From Flavobacterium sp. LC2016-23 (GTDB lineage: Bacteria > Bacteroidota > Bacteroidia > Flavobacteriales > Flavobacteriaceae), in assembly GCF_009674775.1 (NCBI RefSeq), contig NZ_WKKE01000013.1, positions 1 to 64,000 of the forward strand: DNA of 64,000 bases, in the 5' to 3' direction. Shown here in pieces: positions 63,053 to 64,000 of the stretch. The position numbers were made by a program, and so were the translations under genes. The stretch's first letter is position 1, and each line of letters opens with the position of its first letter. The notes beneath the pieces are model-generated. The model searched no databases. It was not told the origin of the DNA and saw only the letters and a list, made by a program, of their open reading frames with translations.

Positions 63053-64000
63053 ATGGTAAAAAGCTACACCAAATTCTTACATGTAATATTGTTTTTTGTT
63101 TTTTTTTCCTTTTTATCCGGCAACATTCAGGCACAATGTGCAGGAGATGATGGTGAACTTACCGTTTGTGATATTCCTAACCTTGCAAATAGATCTATTG
63201 ATTTATATGCAGCATTAGGAGGAACGCCAACAGCCGGAGGAACCTGGTCAGACGATGATGAATCCGGAGGATTAAATGCAAATACAGGAGTCTTAAATGC
63301 GCATCTTATTCGCCAAAGCAGAACATACCGTTATACGTATACTGTAAATGGCGGTGCAGGATGTACAGATAATTCCGCTGTAGTTACTGTTACGATTGGT
63401 GGATATTCCGGTGTTGCCTCAAATTCTACACAATGCAGTGCAAATATAACTTTTAACCTTTTTGAGGCTTTTAATGGTCTCTTTTTAGGACCACAGGATA
63501 ACGGACAATGGTACGATAACACTACCAATAAAAAAGTAGATCCCGTCATTAATATTTCTGAATTTGAAGGAGATTATGGATTTACGTATACCATGCCTGC
63601 TATCGGTAGTTGTCCTGCCGTATCTTCAACAGCAGTTATTACAGTTGTCAGGGCTCCAAAGGCCGGAGTTGCTGTAAATCTGTCTTTATGCGCAACGGAT
63701 GGTCTGTCGGCATATAACAACTTTGATCTTAATAATTTACTGAAAGACCAGGATCCGAACGGAACGTGGAGAGATGGCAATCGAATCAGCACAGGTGAAT
63801 TAACATTTGCCGGAGACCGTTTTGTTGATATTGAAAAGATATATGACAGATTTGGAGAAGGATACTATTACTTTGCTTACAAAGTTTTATCGCCAAAACC
63901 AATTTGTCTGGACGAAGAAAGAGTTACATGGATCAGACTGGAGAAAAAGCTTGACTTTACCGGGGCAACTGTCACTGTCAATCATGATATCTGTGAAACC
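63053..64000 (+). CDS. Large secreted repeat protein, 5' part only
   Basis: The frame starts at ATG 63053 and remains open to the window end (316 codons). A long signal peptide (about 1-28, ending NIQAQ) is followed by Cys-containing Ig/PKD-like repeats with a recurring G-x-W-x-D core (GGTWSDDD, NGQWYDN, NGTWRDGN) about every 90 residues. This is the usual plan of Bacteroidota surface adhesins that end in a T9SS or gliding-motility-associated C-terminal domain; that end lies outside the window. Two antisense frames here are shadows. Confidence 0.8.
   Translation, partial: MVKSYTKFLHVILFFVFFSFLSGNIQAQCAGDDGELTVCDIPNLANRSIDLYAALGGTPTAGGTWSDDDESGGLNANTGVLNAHLIRQSRTYRYTYTVNGGAGCTDNSAVVTVTIGGYSGVASNSTQCSANITFNLFEAFNGLFLGPQDNGQWYDNTTNKKVDPVINISEFEGDYGFTYTMPAIGSCPAVSSTAVITVVRAPKAGVAVNLSLCATDGLSAYNNFDLNNLLKDQDPNGTWRDGNRISTGELTFAGDRFVDIEKIYDRFGEGYYYFAYKVLSPKPICLDEERVTWIRLEKKLDFTGATVTVNHDICET

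Overview
The window looks like a chromosomal segment of a Flavobacterium-type Bacteroidota. It is AT-rich and has Bacteroidota-style -7 boxes (TAnnTTTG) rather than strong Shine-Dalgarno sites. It encodes a fused SecDF, a T9SS type A sorting domain, the DUF58/MoxR/DUF4350/DUF4129/SpoIIM/RDD cluster, and an Lgt-YidD-CysS block. Short families of direct and inverted repeats fill many intergenic gaps, as is common in this genus. I see no tRNA, rRNA, CRISPR array, transposase or phage integrase.

Layout. 1-9.7 kb: an octanucleotide tandem repeat, a TrmH-family RNA methyltransferase, an alkaline-phosphatase-superfamily enzyme, then the leftward envelope/stress-like cluster (SpoIIM, DUF4129, DUF4350, MoxR, DUF58) with a divergent RDD protein and a secreted CsgG/FlgO-like protein. 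9.7-14.8 kb: a TRIC-family channel, then surface-polysaccharide genes (FemAB/GNAT-like acyltransferase, DegT-type sugar aminotransferase, Wzx-like flippase, hexapeptide acyltransferase). 15.1-26.1 kb: an accessory island with a tail-fibre-like surface protein, a small YD-motif protein with a T9SS tail, a 2247-residue Sec-exported SpvB/FG-GAP/RHS toxin ending in an HEFYH metallopeptidase tip, its overlapping lipoprotein (probable immunity), an orphan second toxin tip (HEFGH) with its own lipoprotein, and decayed remnants. 26.1-31.2 kb: polysaccharide genes resume (GT4, three GT2-type transferases, FdtA/QdtA-like ketoisomerase, 2OG-Fe(II) oxygenase). The island therefore separates an FdtA-like isomerase from the FdtB-like aminotransferase it would be expected to work with.

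31.2-64 kb: mostly housekeeping. FtsE, a 1004-residue TPR protein, PhzF, an outer-membrane barrel, a GreA-like protein, two tandem asparagine synthetases, an M16 peptidase, GyrB, malate dehydrogenase and SecDF. A small accessory pocket (52.7-56.1 kb) holds an HELAHASHW metallopeptidase-like lipoprotein with an overlapping small lipoprotein and the remnant of a second copy of the pair, plus two outer-membrane barrel proteins, one PagL-like. Then come Lgt, YidD, CysS, a four-helix-bundle protein, FolE, a class I aminotransferase, an aspartyl-protease/PDZ protein, and the 5' part of a large secreted repeat protein that runs off the window.

Most notable: the tandem RHS metallopeptidase toxin/lipoprotein modules, whose 115-bp repeated hinge is phased for in-frame tip swapping; the second metallopeptidase/lipoprotein pair at 52.7 kb, with the same gene order and a decayed duplicate; and an asparagine synthetase paralogue in which three glutaminase catalytic residues are replaced while the synthetase P-loop motif is intact. 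All functional assignments are from motif recognition by eye; no database search was run.
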